DNA of 64,000 bases from Corynebacterium sp. BD556 (GCF_038452275.1 NZ_CP141643.1:868001-932000), one strand, 5' to 3'; positions 10,111-19,329 are shown, counted from the stretch's first letter. A program made the numbers and translations. Notes: generated by a model not told the origin, from the sequence alone.

Positions 10111-11214
10111 CTACGCCACCGTGACCTTCTCATTGAGGGAGACTGTTTCGTAGACTGCCAGGATCCTTTCCGCTACGGTGGACCAGTCGTAATCACGGGC
10201 GCGGGCGGTGCCGCGCGCTGCAAAGGTGTCGCGGATCTGGGGGGCGTCGACAAGCGAGCGCAGCACCCCAGCAAGAGCCGTCGCGTCGCCGACGGGAAAC
10301 ATGATGCCTGACGGTTCCGACGTATCCGCCTGACACACAGCAGCGAAAGCCTCAAGGTCGCTAGCGACAACGACGCAACCCGCGGCCATCGCCTCTACAA
10401 GGATGATGCCAAAAGACTCCCCCATCGTGTTTGGCGCGACAAAAATGTCCGCGCTTCCCAAGATACGGGCCTTTTCCGTATCACTAACACGACCAACAAA
10501 GTCGACGCCTTGCACAGCAGGGTGCTCACCGCCACCAATGACCGTGACTCGCACTTCACGCCCAAGCTGCTCCAGCGCGGCAAGCAAAACCCGCAAACCC
10601 TTCCGGGGCTCATCGATCCTGCCCAAAAAGACAATGTGGGCAGGCCCGCCATCATCCACAAAAGCCTTCTCGCGGGCCGCCACGAAGCGGGCTGTGTCTA
10701 CCCCGTTCGGGATCAAAACAGGATCCGAACCGACTTGCTCCACCTGCCAACGCCGCGCCATCTCACTGACAGCGATGCCCCCGCGGATCTTTTCCAAACC
10801 AAGTCGCAAAGTTGGCAGGGCTGCCCGCAGCGCCAACGACGACGACGCCGAAGCGTGGTAGGTCGCAACGATGGGGCCAGCAGCAAGCAACAGGGAGGCC
10901 AAAGAATAGCTCAACGCGTTCGGCTCGTGGATGTGTAAAACATCGAAATCTCCCTCTTGAATGAAACGTCTCGTAGTCGAGCGGACCTGCGGGCCGAAAG
11001 CTAAGCGCGCGACCGAGCCGTTATAGCGCAAGGCCACCGCCGGCCCACCCGGAGTAACCCACTGCGGCAAAGACTGCGCCGTCGCCCGAGAGGCGGGGCC
11101 CAACACACGTGCCTCGTGCCCCCGGCCACGCAACACATCGGCGAGCTCAAGTACGTGCGCCTGCACCCCACCGGGTTCATCAAAGGAGTACGGACAGACA
11201 ATCCCTACGCGCAT
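10111..11214 (-). CDS. pimA: Phosphatidyl-myo-inositol mannosyltransferase PimA
   Basis: A 367-residue GT4 family, GT-B fold glycosyltransferase that transfers the first mannose from GDP-mannose to phosphatidylinositol on the cytoplasmic membrane face. It begins MRVGIVCPYSFDEPGGVQ, with the Gly-rich donor loop near residue 16, the central HASASSS region, and the EX7E motif in GESFGIILVEAMAAG. The start follows the patA stop directly (TAGATG). The order pgsA-patA-pimA matches the actinobacterial PIM operon. Confidence 0.95.
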   Translation of the reverse strand: MRVGIVCPYSFDEPGGVQAHVLELADVLRGRGHEARVLGPASRATAQSLPQWVTPGGPAVALRYNGSVARLAFGPQVRSTTRRFIQEGDFDVLHIHEPNALSYSLASLLLAAGPIVATYHASASSSLALRAALPTLRLGLEKIRGGIAVSEMARRWQVEQVGSDPVLIPNGVDTARFVAAREKAFVDDGGPAHIVFLGRIDEPRKGLRVLLAALEQLGREVRVTVIGGGEHPAVQGVDFVGRVSDTEKARILGSADIFVAPNTMGESFGIILVEAMAAGCVVVASDLEAFAAVCQADTSEPSGIMFPVGDATALAGVLRSLVDAPQIRDTFAARGTARARDYDWSTVAERILAVYETVSLNEKVTVA

Positions 11215-12117
11215 CTACGCTCGCCGCCTCGCCCGTTTTTCAATGTCTCCTGGCCACAGCGGCTGCAACATGTGCCAGTCCGTTGGGTGGGCGGCAATGT
11301 TTTCTTCGAACAACGACGCGACTTTTTGCGCTGCTTTCTCCAGCGATTCTTCCTGTACGGGACCCGAGATCGAAAAACCCCACCCTGGTTTGCGTGTGGT
11401 GCCGGTGAACCACGAGTGGGCGACGAGAAGGTCGGCTCCCGTGCGTTCGGCGAGACGAACGGGGCCGGCGGGGAAAGTGGTTTCCGCACCGAAAAACGTC
11501 ACCGGCACCCCCCTGCGCGACATATCACGCTCCCCCAAAAGACACACGATACCTCCTAAGCGCAACACCTCCTCAAGGCGGCGCATCGGAGGTTGTTGAC
11601 CACCAGTCAGCGGCAGCACCTCGAAACCCAGTGAGTGGCGGAAGTCAACGAAAGCGTCGAAAAGTGCCTCCGGCTTAAGACGCTCAGCGACCGTGGTAAA
11701 GCCTCCGTAGCGAGCACTCGCCCACAATCCGGCCATGTCCCAATTGCCCGAGTGCGGCAAAGTGAGGATCACCCCCCTGCCCTCATCGCGTGCTGCATCG
11801 ATGTGCTGCGCCCCGCGCACACTTTGATGAAGCAGCGCAATCAGCTCCGGGTCGCGAGCAAGCCGCGGCAACTGGAAAGCCTCTTTCCAGTACCTTGCGT
11901 AGGAGCGCACCGCGTCGCGCACAAGCTCGCGGGTGACATTTTCGGGCCCGACCACGCGCGTTAGGTTGCGCCTGAGCATGTCCATGCCGCGACCGGAATC
12001 TGAAGCTACATCTGCCCCGACCCGAAACACGGGGGAAACCAGCCCGTCCGGCAATCTACCGAAAATTTTCCACCCGGCGAGATAGCCTAAGGCGGTGGCG
12101 TTTTCGCGCGTGAGCAT
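11215..12117 (-). CDS. patA: Phosphatidylinositol mannoside acyltransferase (PatA-like)
   Basis: A 300-residue LpxL/HtrB-type acyltransferase that acylates the mannose of PIM using acyl-CoA at the membrane. The HX4D motif is in LPHSGNWDMAG near residue 125, with the second conserved block LGERDMSRRGVPVTFFG near residue 195. The ATG at 12117 follows the pgsA stop by one base and has GGAGCG upstream. An in-frame extension upstream would lie inside pgsA and is rejected. The operon context fully supports the call. Confidence 0.92.
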   Translation of the reverse strand: MLTRENATALGYLAGWKIFGRLPDGLVSPVFRVGADVASDSGRGMDMLRRNLTRVVGPENVTRELVRDAVRSYARYWKEAFQLPRLARDPELIALLHQSVRGAQHIDAARDEGRGVILTLPHSGNWDMAGLWASARYGGFTTVAERLKPEALFDAFVDFRHSLGFEVLPLTGGQQPPMRRLEEVLRLGGIVCLLGERDMSRRGVPVTFFGAETTFPAGPVRLAERTGADLLVAHSWFTGTTRKPGWGFSISGPVQEESLEKAAQKVASLFEENIAAHPTDWHMLQPLWPGDIEKRARRRA

Positions 12118-12118
12118 C

Positions 12119-12763
12119 TTAATTGCGCTCCGCCCCAGCCGGCGGTGGAAGTGGCGCGTGGGCGCGCTCGTCCCGGGCCGCGAAGTGGAGGCGCTGCACC
12201 ACGGTGAAGGCTGATCCCCAGGCCAGCAGCCACAACCCCACCTCGAGCGCCCAGGGCACGCCGAAGCCCTCAAGGGCGAGACTCACCAGGGAGATGATGA
12301 GGCGCTCGGGGCGTTCCACGAGGCCCCCGACGATTCTCAGTCCGCCGGCCTCACCACGGGCCTTGACATAGCTAGTTACCTGCGACAACACCAGCACGAT
12401 AAGGGCAGCGGCCACCGTTGCCGGTGGAGCATGGTCAACATAAATCAGCCACATGGCGATCGCGCCGAATAAAGCGCCGTCAGTGATGCGGTCACAGGAG
12501 GCGTCGAGGGTTGCCCCGTAGGCGGTTCCCCCGCCGCTCAACCTCGCCATGGTGCCGTCGACCATGTCGAAAGCGGCGAAAAGAAGTGCAAGTGCTGCAG
12601 CGGCAACCAGGTGCCCCGCTGGAATGAGGATGACGCTGAACAGTACCGTCGCGGTGGTCCCAATGATGGTGACAAGGTTTGCTGTCAGTCCCGCGCGCAG
12701 AAAGGTACGAGCCACCGGCTCGACAACCACGGAGGCGGGCCTGCGCCCGTACACGCTAAGCAT
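12119..12763 (-). CDS. pgsA: CDP-alcohol phosphatidyltransferase, phosphatidylinositol phosphate synthase PgsA
   Basis: A 214-residue integral membrane enzyme of the CDP-alcohol phosphotransferase family, expected to condense CDP-diacylglycerol with inositol 1-phosphate. The family signature with its four Asp is seen as DMVDGTMARLSGG followed by YGATLDASCD near residues 65-91. Several membrane segments follow. The start overlaps the upstream HIT gene stop by 8 nt. As the head of the pgsA-patA-pimA group it supplies the lipid that PimA mannosylates. Substrate is inferred from context. Confidence 0.93.
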   Translation of the reverse strand: MLSVYGRRPASVVVEPVARTFLRAGLTANLVTIIGTTATVLFSVILIPAGHLVAAAALALLFAAFDMVDGTMARLSGGGTAYGATLDASCDRITDGALFGAIAMWLIYVDHAPPATVAAALIVLVLSQVTSYVKARGEAGGLRIVGGLVERPERLIISLVSLALEGFGVPWALEVGLWLLAWGSAFTVVQRLHFAARDERAHAPLPPPAGAERN

Positions 12764-13340
12764 CGGTGCCGCCCTCGTCGGAATCCGCTACCTGAGCCCA
12801 ACCTTCTGCAAGCAGCGCGCGGGTGTCGTGCAATAGCTGAGGAAGCACCTTGGTGCCGCCGACGACTGTGAGAAAATTGGCGTCCCCAGCCCACCGCGGA
12901 ACCACATGCAGATGCAGGTGGTCGCCCACCGAACCACCGGAGGCCTTGCCCAGGTTCAGGCCCACATTGATTGCCTCGGGGTGCGAGACGTGTTTGAGGG
13001 TGCGTACCGCAAGCTGGGCAAAGTGCATAAGCTCCGCCGCTTCTTGCCGGGTGAGGTCTTCTAAATCTGCGACCTTGCGGTACGGCACGACCATGAGGTG
13101 GCCAGCGTTATAGGGGTACAGGTTGAGCAAGGCGTAGACGGATTTTCCCCTGGCAATAATCAGTGCGTCTTCATCGCTGTGTTTCGGCGCGTCGACAAAA
13201 GGTTCGTGGGAAGAACTGCTTGTCGACGCCCCCTTGGTGATGTAGCTAGCCCGGTACGGTGCCCACAGCCTAATGAGGCGGTCGGGATCACCCACGCCGA
13301 ATTCGACATCCGCCTGCGCCTTATCCTCTAAGGGCTGCAA
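12756..13340 (-). CDS. HIT domain protein, AP4A phosphorylase-like
   Basis: A histidine-triad nucleotide hydrolase/transferase with the catalytic motif [10 protein letters not shown] in the C-terminal third and the [17 protein letters not shown] motif before it. It resembles mycobacterial Rv2613c, an Ap4A phosphorylase in the same position before pgsA. The start is uncertain. The TTG at 13340 has GAGGA 4 nt upstream and gives 194 residues with a Rv2613c-like N-terminus, but an ATG at 13391 and a GTG at 13295 are in frame. With the TTG start it overlaps the end of thrS by 20 nt. Confidence 0.88.
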   Translation of the reverse strand: MQPLEDKAQADVEFGVGDPDRLIRLWAPYRASYITKGASTSSSSHEPFVDAPKHSDEDALIIARGKSVYALLNLYPYNAGHLMVVPYRKVADLEDLTRQEAAELMHFAQLAVRTLKHVSHPEAINVGLNLGKASGGSVGDHLHLHVVPRWAGDANFLTVVGGTKVLPQLLHDTRALLAEGWAQVADSDEGGTDA

Positions 13341-15405
13341 AGTTATCCTCGTTTGGCTGCTCGTTGCGTTTGTCTGCGATCCAGTTGCCAATTAGTTCAA
13401 CGGCCTCGTCGACGGGTACCCCGTTGATCTGGGAGCCGTCGAGGAAGCGGAAGCTAACCGCGCCGGCTTCTACGTCGCGGCCTCCAACAAGCAGCATGAA
13501 TGGGACCTTGCCCGTGGTGTGCGTGCGGATCTTCTTTTGCATGCGGTCGTCAGAATGGTCGACCTCGGCCCGGATCCCGCGGGTGCGTAGCTTGGCGACG
13601 ACCTGCTCTAAATACTCACCGAAGTCCTCGGCGACTGGGATGCCCACGACCTGGTGCGGGGCCAGCCACGCGGGGAAGGCTCCCGCGTAATGTTCCAAGA
13701 GAACGCCGAAGAAGCGCTCGATTGAGCCGAACAAGGCGCGGTGGATCATCACGGGGCGCTTCTTCGAGCCGTCGGAGGAGGTGTACTCCAAGTCGAAGCG
13801 CTCCGGAAGGTTGAAGTCGAGCTGCACGGTAGACATTTGCCAGGTGCGTCCGATAGCGTCGCGGGCCTGTACGGAAATCTTCGGGCCGTAGAAGGCGGCG
13901 CCTGCTGGGTCTGGAACTAGCTCGAGGCCGGACTTTTCCGCCACGGACTGCAAGATATTTGTGGAGCGCTCCCAGATTTCGTCGTCGCCGATGTATTTCT
14001 CTGGGTCCTTGGTGGACAACTCCAGGTAGAAGTCGTCGAGGCCGTAGTCTTTGAGCAGGGAGATGATGAACTCCAGCACGCTGGTCAGCTCGTCTTCGAG
14101 CTGGTCTTCAGTGCAGTAGATGTGCGCGTCATCTTGTGTGAAACCGCGGGCGCGGGTAAGGCCGTGGACAACACCAGATTTCTCGTAGCGGTAGACGGTG
14201 CCGAATTCAAACAGACGCAAGGGCAGCTCACGGTAGGATCGCCCGCGGGAGTCGAAGATGAGGTTGTGCATCGGGCAGTTCATCGGCTTGACATAGTAGT
14301 CGACGGCCTGCTTGGTCACGTTGCCCTTGTCGTCGGTTTCGCCGTCGAGCTTCATTGGTGGGAACATGCCCTCGGCGTACCAGTCGAGGTGGCCAGACTT
14401 TTCAAAAAGCTCGCCCTTGGTCACGTGCGGAGTGTTGACAAAAGAGTAGCCGGCTTCGACGTGGCGCTGACGGGAATGTTCCTCCATTGTCATGCGCACT
14501 ATGCCGCCGTCGGGGTGGAAAACGGGCAGCCCGGAGCCGACCTCGTCGGGGAAAGAAAACAGATCCATCTCGTTGCCGAGGCGTCGGTGGTCGCGCTTTT
14601 CAGCCTCCTCGAGCATGGTCATGTACTCGTCGAGTTTCTCCTTGGACTCCCAGGCGGTGCCGTAGATGCGCTGCAGCCCTGCGTTGTTTTGATCGCCGCG
14701 CCAGTAGGCCGCTGAGGAGCGAGTCAACGTAAACGCCGGGATGTATTTGGTGGTGGGCACGTGCGGGCCGCGGCACAAATCACTCCACTCAACCTCGCCA
14801 GTGCGGGGGTTGACGTTGTCGTAGTAGGTCAGTTCGCCTGCGCCGACTTCGGTGGCCTCGTCGGAGTTCGGGTCGACGTTTCCCTTGTCGTGAACCAGTT
14901 CGAGTTTGTAGGGTTCGTTTTTGAGTTTTTCTGCTGCTTCTTCTTGGGAGGCGTAGACTCCCCGCTCAAATTTCTGGCCCTGTTTAAGAATCTTCTTCAT
15001 CCGACGCTCAATGGCTTTGAGGTCGTCTGGGGTGAAAGGTTCGGCGGCGTCGAAGTCGTAGTAAAAGCCGTCATTGATGGCGGGGCCAATGCCCAATTTG
15101 GTGCCGGGAAATTCAGCTTGGACCGCTTGTGCCAACACGTGGGCGCAGGAGTGGCGGATCACCGAGCGTCCCAGCTCGGATGATGCGGCGACGGGGGTGA
15201 AGGTGGCGTTGTGCTCCGGCACGTGGGAGAGGTCTTTTAGGTTGCCTTCTGGGTCTTGGACGACGACGACGGCGTCGGGGCCTTTGTTGGGCAGTCCCAG
15301 TTCGCGCATCGCCGCCCCGACAGCGGTGCCAGACGGGACCTCGAAAGGCCCGAAGGCGACAGCGGTCGGCTGCTTTGCTTCATCCGTGTTGGTTGCATCG
15401 GCCAT
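13321..15405 (-). CDS. thrS: Threonine--tRNA ligase
   Basis: A 694-residue class II aminoacyl-tRNA synthetase. Domains in order are an N-terminal TGS domain, an editing-associated domain with [11 protein letters not shown], the catalytic core with MNCPMH (zinc-site Cys), [23 protein letters not shown] and [11 protein letters not shown], and a C-terminal anticodon-binding domain. The ATG at 15405 has AAGGAG 9 nt upstream. An in-frame start 75 nt earlier is unsupported. No T-box leader is visible in the 110 nt upstream. Confidence 0.98.
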   Translation of the reverse strand: MADATNTDEAKQPTAVAFGPFEVPSGTAVGAAMRELGLPNKGPDAVVVVQDPEGNLKDLSHVPEHNATFTPVAASSELGRSVIRHSCAHVLAQAVQAEFPGTKLGIGPAINDGFYYDFDAAEPFTPDDLKAIERRMKKILKQGQKFERGVYASQEEAAEKLKNEPYKLELVHDKGNVDPNSDEATEVGAGELTYYDNVNPRTGEVEWSDLCRGPHVPTTKYIPAFTLTRSSAAYWRGDQNNAGLQRIYGTAWESKEKLDEYMTMLEEAEKRDHRRLGNEMDLFSFPDEVGSGLPVFHPDGGIVRMTMEEHSRQRHVEAGYSFVNTPHVTKGELFEKSGHLDWYAEGMFPPMKLDGETDDKGNVTKQAVDYYVKPMNCPMHNLIFDSRGRSYRELPLRLFEFGTVYRYEKSGVVHGLTRARGFTQDDAHIYCTEDQLEDELTSVLEFIISLLKDYGLDDFYLELSTKDPEKYIGDDEIWERSTNILQSVAEKSGLELVPDPAGAAFYGPKISVQARDAIGRTWQMSTVQLDFNLPERFDLEYTSSDGSKKRPVMIHRALFGSIERFFGVLLEHYAGAFPAWLAPHQVVGIPVAEDFGEYLEQVVAKLRTRGIRAEVDHSDDRMQKKIRTHTTGKVPFMLLVGGRDVEAGAVSFRFLDGSQINGVPVDEAVELIGNWIADKRNEQPNEDNFAALRG

Positions 15406-15514
15406 GTAGTGCGCTCCTTTGCGCTCGTGAAGTGCGACATACCTGGCCGCACCTCTCATCTGTTGCATGTTTCGTGGCAATGCCCCTCCGGTCGCTGGGG
15501 GCAGACACAGCCGC

Positions 15515-16783
15515 CTAGTCTACCCCCGCGGTTGAGCTCAAAACAGTCTGGCCCCAGTAGCTATCGCCTTCGCTTCTCGACGCCCCGACCCGCGTGCCCG
15601 GTGGAATCCAGTACACGGCGGATCCGATGTGAGTGATCCACGCGTTGAGCCGGTCTGATTCATCGAGCCTTTGCAGCACAGGCGTAAATTGCACATCCGG
15701 GTCTTTTTGGAAGGCAATGAAGATCAGCCCCGCGTTGGACATCTGCCCAGAGCCCGGCTCGGGGGGCAGGTTGTAGTTGTAGGGTCGACGCTTGAAGCGC
15801 TGCTCCGGGTGGTCCGCAGGGGGACGGGAGCGAGCCATGTGCGAGTTTTTGTCGATGACGGGCAGGCCGTACTCGTCGGTGGCGTCCATGTCCGGCTCGT
15901 CGAACTCTCCTCCCCCGGTAAGGGGCGCACCGTCGCTAAGCGTGCGGCCCACCGAGGCCTCACGCGAATGCCTGTCGAGCAGCTCCCACGTGTCCAGGTT
16001 CATGTTGATGCGGCGCACCACCATGGACGTTGCCCCGGCGAAGCCCTCCGGTCCCGCAGCCCACACCTGTTCGTGGTACTCACTGTCGCTGTGAGGGTTG
16101 ACCGTGCCATCGACCTGCCCAAAAAGATTGCGCGGGGTGTGCCCTTTAGGTACCGCCCCGAAGGCGTGGTTGAAGCCTTGCTGCACCCACGCGGTGTCAA
16201 CATAGTCCATTCCGGCGCGAGTCATGTGCCGCATCGCCCACGCCCCCATGATGGGATCATCAGCACAGATCTGCAACACGAGATCGGTCTGTCCCCACTC
16301 TGGCGACAGTTGATCGCGGGTCATAGCTGGGATGTCGTGCAGCCACTGCGGCTTCTTCTTTGGGGCGGCAATGTCGAAGATGCGCTCGCCGAAGCCCACC
16401 GTGATGGTCAGATTGGCGGGCCACGCGTTCATTTCTGGTTCCAGCGAGCCTAAGGGCGTCAGGCCAGCGCATAAAGCGCGGGCGTCTTCGGTCCACACGC
16501 GCATGAGCCGTGCCACACCTTTGGCATCCACGGAGCTTTTCAGGTTGTAGCCGACCAGGTTGATCGTTGCCTGTGGCGCCGTGGCGATACCGGCTTGATT
16601 GGCGCCGTCGAAGGCCACGACCGCTTCCGTCAGCGGTTCACGGTCTTCGGCGGAGGCGGAGGCGGAGGCAGGGGTGGCGGAACGTGCTGTTTCCGCCTCC
16701 TTGGAGGGCGCGCAGCCTGCTATGCCGGTAGCAGCGACAGCAGTGGCAGAACCAGTCAGGAAGCGGCGCCGTGACACAGACAT
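15515..16783 (-). CDS. Dyp-type peroxidase, Tat-exported (EfeB-like)
   Basis: A 422-residue haem peroxidase of the dye-decolorising family. The N-terminus [21 protein letters not shown] is a twin-arginine signal, and IAGC may also act as a lipobox. The GXXDG catalytic motif is in [10 protein letters not shown] near residue 210. The C-terminal RRPYNYN and GLIFIAFQ segments are typical of EfeB/DypA. It lies 41 nt downstream of the PCuAC gene. No efeU or efeO is adjacent, so a role in haem-iron or copper handling is inferred from neighbours only. GAAAGGGA precedes the ATG. Confidence 0.92.
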   Translation of the reverse strand: MSVSRRRFLTGSATAVAATGIAGCAPSKEAETARSATPASASASAEDREPLTEAVVAFDGANQAGIATAPQATINLVGYNLKSSVDAKGVARLMRVWTEDARALCAGLTPLGSLEPEMNAWPANLTITVGFGERIFDIAAPKKKPQWLHDIPAMTRDQLSPEWGQTDLVLQICADDPIMGAWAMRHMTRAGMDYVDTAWVQQGFNHAFGAVPKGHTPRNLFGQVDGTVNPHSDSEYHEQVWAAGPEGFAGATSMVVRRINMNLDTWELLDRHSREASVGRTLSDGAPLTGGGEFDEPDMDATDEYGLPVIDKNSHMARSRPPADHPEQRFKRRPYNYNLPPEPGSGQMSNAGLIFIAFQKDPDVQFTPVLQRLDESDRLNAWITHIGSAVYWIPPGTRVGASRSEGDSYWGQTVLSSTAGVD

Positions 16784-16824
16784 TGTTTCCCTTTCATGGA
16801 GGTGGAGCAGGTCGAGTCAGGCTC

Positions 16825-17463
16825 TTAGTGTCCTTCGTGTCCCTTGTTTTCCATGGTTGCTCCGTGCGGCATCTCATGGCCCATCATCTCACCGTGCGCG
16901 CCGTAGTCCTCGTGACCCGGGAGCATAGTGCGCACTGCAACGCCCGGAATGTCAATCTTGTCACCGGTGGAAGTCTCAAGAACCAGATCGACTGTTTCGC
17001 CTGCTGGGATTTCCTCGGCGTAGTCGAGGATCATCAGGTGGTCTCCGCCCGGTGCGAGATCGTGGGTAGCGCCGGCGGGCACCTTAAAACCACCCTCGAT
17101 CGGGCGCATGACACCATCGACAGTCTCGTGCATCTCATAGCGGGCCGCGCCGAGAGAGGACGTAAAGCCGGTGACAATGATGTCCTTATCGGTGGTGTTG
17201 CGCAGGGTGCCGAAGATCGCGGTCATGCTCATCTCCGGATCGGTCTTGGCGCGCACGGCGCCATTTTCAAGCACAATATCGCCCTCGCCCTGGACGGCCT
17301 GCTCGGCTGCGGTGGTGGTCTGCGCCGCAGACTCGGTGACGGTCGTCGCAGACATTGCACTCGCGGTCGATTCGGCCGTTTCGGCTTTGTCTTCGCCCGA
17401 GCAGGCAGTTAAAGCCAATCCGGCTGCGGCGCAAAGTGCAACAAAAGCGGTACGAGAAATCAT
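16825..17463 (-). CDS. Copper chaperone PCu(A)C family lipoprotein
   Basis: A 212-residue secreted protein with a lipobox LALTAC (Cys21), an acidic/Thr linker, and a PCuAC domain. The copper ligands appear as MHETVDGVM and, further on, GGDHLMILD, matching the H-M-X-M-X-HXM pattern of the family. The C-terminus is unusually rich in His and Met (HGEMMGHEMPHGATMENKG and after), probably extra metal ligands. GGAG lies 9 nt before the ATG. It sits between copC and the Dyp peroxidase. Confidence 0.92.
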   Translation of the reverse strand: MISRTAFVALCAAAGLALTACSGEDKAETAESTASAMSATTVTESAAQTTTAAEQAVQGEGDIVLENGAVRAKTDPEMSMTAIFGTLRNTTDKDIIVTGFTSSLGAARYEMHETVDGVMRPIEGGFKVPAGATHDLAPGGDHLMILDYAEEIPAGETVDLVLETSTGDKIDIPGVAVRTMLPGHEDYGAHGEMMGHEMPHGATMENKGHEGH

Positions 17464-17537
17464 GGTTAATACTCCAATTCTTGCGCCCCCGCTGTCATAG
17501 GGTGAGGCGCCGAGTGTATGGGTGGAAGGCTGTGAAT

Positions 17538-18137
17538 CTAGGCTTTGAGGTCCGCGTCGGCACTTTCGTCGCTACTGAAAGGGGCATTCGCGCGGCGTCG
17601 GCCAGCGGCGACCACAATCGCCGCTGCCGCAATTAACAGCGCCCCAGCACCTGCCACAATCCACGGCAGGTACGTGTCGCCGGTGCCAGCATCATGCTCA
17701 ACAGCAGCTTGCGTTGAGGCCGGTTGCGCCTCGGAGTTTTCCTTTTCCGGTGCAAAGCGGAAAGAAGTCATGCCCTTCGTCGAGTGGCCATCGGAAGAAA
17801 CGATCTGGAAACCGATGCGATAGTTGCCGGGCTGCGCGTCTATGCCGCTAGGCAGGTCGAGCACAAGCTCGCGGCCATCCAGATGCGGTTGCCCCGAAAA
17901 GATGACCTCGCCGGTGTCCGAGTTGGATAACGCGAGGGTGTTGAATCCCTCCTGCGGATACCCCGAGAAAGTCAGCCTCAAGGAGTTCGGGAACTCTGCA
18001 ACCACCGCACCGTCTGCCGGGTCGGCGCCCACGACTGCGTCGTGGGCAACTGCGAGGTCAGCATTGAGGCCGACGGCGAGAACGCCGATGGCCGCACCCC
18101 ATCTGACCGGGCCGCACAGCGATGGAACAAAGCTCAT
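17538..18137 (-). CDS. copC: CopC-domain copper resistance protein
   Basis: A 199-residue secreted protein. After an N-terminal signal (cleavage predicted before HDAVVGADPADGA), the mature protein starts with His, the usual first copper ligand. The second His lies in the SSDGHSTKG motif. A C-terminal membrane segment (YLPWIVAGAGALLIAAAAI) anchors the domain outside the membrane. The ATG at 18137 has GAGGAGAG 6 nt upstream. An in-frame extension to 18371 has no support. First gene of the copC-PCuAC-Dyp group. Confidence 0.9.
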   Translation of the reverse strand: MSFVPSLCGPVRWGAAIGVLAVGLNADLAVAHDAVVGADPADGAVVAEFPNSLRLTFSGYPQEGFNTLALSNSDTGEVIFSGQPHLDGRELVLDLPSGIDAQPGNYRIGFQIVSSDGHSTKGMTSFRFAPEKENSEAQPASTQAAVEHDAGTGDTYLPWIVAGAGALLIAAAAIVVAAGRRRANAPFSSDESADADLKA

Positions 18138-18463
18138 AGAAACTCTCCTCACAAAAAGTTCGAATGCAATAGGCATCCGATACATGAATAGTCGGTTAAC
18201 AACTGGGTGAAGTTCCCCGCCGATTTGTGGCGTGGGCCACTGTCTGCGAAATCGCGTTGCGGTCAAGGGCTCACACGCCGCCACTTCGCGCCTTCTCCCG
18301 CGACGAGACTCACCCCCGAAAGAAGCAGGTGCTGGTGAGAATTCCCCAGCGGAGAAATCCGGCTCCCCCACGGTGCCCTAAGCGAACCGGAAAACAGCGC
18401 AAGCAACAGGAAACGGCCGTCCCTTTGCGGAAACAATTGAGCCAAGGGACAGCCGCCAGATTG
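18138..18463. other. Intergenic stretch between copC and tRNA-Val(CAC)
   Basis: About 325 nt without a supportable gene. It contains the upstream region of copC on its left and, on its right, the terminator of the minus-strand tRNA-Val. No convincing operator repeat was seen. Confidence 0.6.
18415..18454 (-). terminator. Terminator-like hairpin after tRNA-Val(CAC)
   Basis: On the minus strand, GGC and GTCCCTT pair with AAGGGAC and GCC, with one mismatch between the two blocks and an A/T-containing loop. GTTTCCTGTT follows. It begins 10 nt after the tRNA 3' end. Confidence 0.6.
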
Positions 18464-18535
18464 TGGTCCTAGCTGGGATCGAACCAGCGACCTTTCCGGT
18501 GTGAACGGAACGCTCTTCCACTGAGCCATAGGACC
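18464..18535 (-). tRNA. tRNA-Val (anticodon CAC)
   Basis: A 72-nt cloverleaf. The acceptor stem is GGTCCTA with TAGGACC, the D-arm is GCTC/GAGC, the anticodon stem TTCCG/CGGAA closes the loop TTCACAC with anticodon CAC, and the T-arm is CTGG/CCAG around TTCGATC. The discriminator is A. The CCA end is not encoded (CAA follows). Confidence 0.97.
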
Positions 18536-18688
18536 GGTGCTGCCCAAAGACATTACACTGATGGCGGATATAGAACGAATCTGCAGGCAGGAGGGGCAAC
18601 GGTCCCACAAAAGCGCCAAATGACACCGCTGTCATTCAGCGCCGGCGGGCGCGCGGCAAAGCGCAGAGTTGGAGCCCTACCTGACCTG

Positions 18689-18716
18689 TTGATTTGTCTT
18701 TCGACACGCTTAGAAG
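18689..18716 (+). promoter_or_regulatory. Candidate promoter of the tRNA cluster
   Basis: TTGATT at 18689 and TAGAAG at 18711 are separated by 16 nt, about 70 nt before the first tRNA-Gly. This is a good sigma-A-type arrangement facing the plus-strand tRNA genes. Start of transcription is inferred. Confidence 0.5.
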
Positions 18717-18785
18717 ATAAGGTTTGTTTTCGCACAAAGCGAACGACGCTTGCCCACCAGGTAGGCAAAAGTACGTGAAAGCAAT

Positions 18786-18861
18786 GCGGATGTAGCGCAG
18801 TTGGTAGCGCATCACCTTGCCAAGGTGAGGGTCGCGAGTTCGAGTCTCGTCATCCGCTCCA
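18786..18861 (+). tRNA. tRNA-Gly (anticodon GCC), copy 1
   Basis: The acceptor stem GCGGATG/CATCCGC is fully paired. The anticodon stem TCACC/GGTGA closes TTGCCAA with anticodon GCC. The T-arm is GCGAG/CTCGT around TTCGAGT. The discriminator is T and CCA is encoded. It is identical to the copies at 18992 and 19330. Confidence 0.97.
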
Positions 18862-18883
18862 GGTCCCTCAGCGGAATCTGTCT

Positions 18884-18955
18884 GCGCGTTTAGCTCAGCG
18901 GGAGAGCGCTTCCCTGACACGGAAGAGGTCACTGGTTCAATCCCAGTATCGCGCA
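18884..18955 (+). tRNA. tRNA-Val (anticodon GAC), copy 1, acceptor mismatch
   Basis: The anticodon stem CTTCC/GGAAG closes CTGACAC, anticodon GAC. The acceptor 5' strand is GCGCGTT against 3' ATCGCGC, so position 6 is T facing T67. The second copy at 19221 has A at position 6 and pairs normally. The discriminator is A and CCA is not encoded. Confidence 0.93.
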
Positions 18956-18991
18956 CTGAGGCTACACGCCTCTTTAACCGAATAGTGCAAT

Positions 18992-19067
18992 GCGGATGTA
19001 GCGCAGTTGGTAGCGCATCACCTTGCCAAGGTGAGGGTCGCGAGTTCGAGTCTCGTCATCCGCTCCA
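18992..19067 (+). tRNA. tRNA-Gly (anticodon GCC), copy 2
   Basis: Identical in sequence to the tRNA-Gly at 18786, with fully paired acceptor stem, anticodon GCC and encoded CCA. It lies 36 nt after tRNA-Val copy 1. Confidence 0.97.
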
Positions 19068-19115
19068 AGTACATTCCGGCCTTTTCGCCGGGTGGTACTT
19101 TAACGGTAGATCCAT

Positions 19116-19189
19116 GGTGGATTGGTCGAGTGGTTAGGCAACGGTCTGCAAAACCGTGTACACGGGTTCGATTCCCGTATCCACCTCCA
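19116..19189 (+). tRNA. tRNA-Cys (anticodon GCA)
   Basis: The acceptor stem GGTGGAT/ATCCACC is fully paired. The anticodon stem ACGGT/ACCGT closes CTGCAAA with anticodon GCA. The T-arm is ACGGG/CCCGT around TTCGATT. The discriminator is T and CCA is encoded. It lies between the two Val-Gly units. Confidence 0.97.
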
Positions 19190-19220
19190 AGCCATCAGCT
19201 TCCAGGCCGATAGGCTTTTC

Positions 19221-19292
19221 GCGCGATTAGCTCAGCGGGAGAGCGCTTCCCTGACACGGAAGAGGTCACTGGTTCAATCCCAGTATCGCGCA
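19221..19292 (+). tRNA. tRNA-Val (anticodon GAC), copy 2
   Basis: Acceptor GCGCGAT/ATCGCGC is fully paired, unlike copy 1 at 18884. Anticodon GAC. The discriminator is A and CCA is not encoded. Apart from acceptor position 6 it matches copy 1. Confidence 0.97.
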
Positions 19293-19329
19293 CTGAGGCT
19301 GCACTCCTCATGTAACCGAATAGTGCAAT

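Larger units (their letters stand above)
18884..19067 (+). repeat. tRNA-Val/tRNA-Gly duplicated unit, copy A
   Basis: tRNA-Val(GAC), a spacer starting CTGAGGCT and ending AACCGAATAGTGCAAT, and tRNA-Gly(GCC) form a unit repeated at 19221-19405. The spacers differ at a few positions. In this copy GAGGC-TACAC-GCCTC-TTT forms a small hairpin that is degraded in copy B. Confidence 0.85.

Noticed and set aside
15406..15514. T-box or other riboswitch before thrS
   Set aside because: Only about 110 nt lie between thrS and the Dyp gene, and no T-box motif or antiterminator/terminator pair is seen.
19007..19213. Short open frames running through the tRNA genes
   Set aside because: The sequence is fully explained by tRNA-Gly, tRNA-Cys and spacers. 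The reading frames have no ribosome-binding site.
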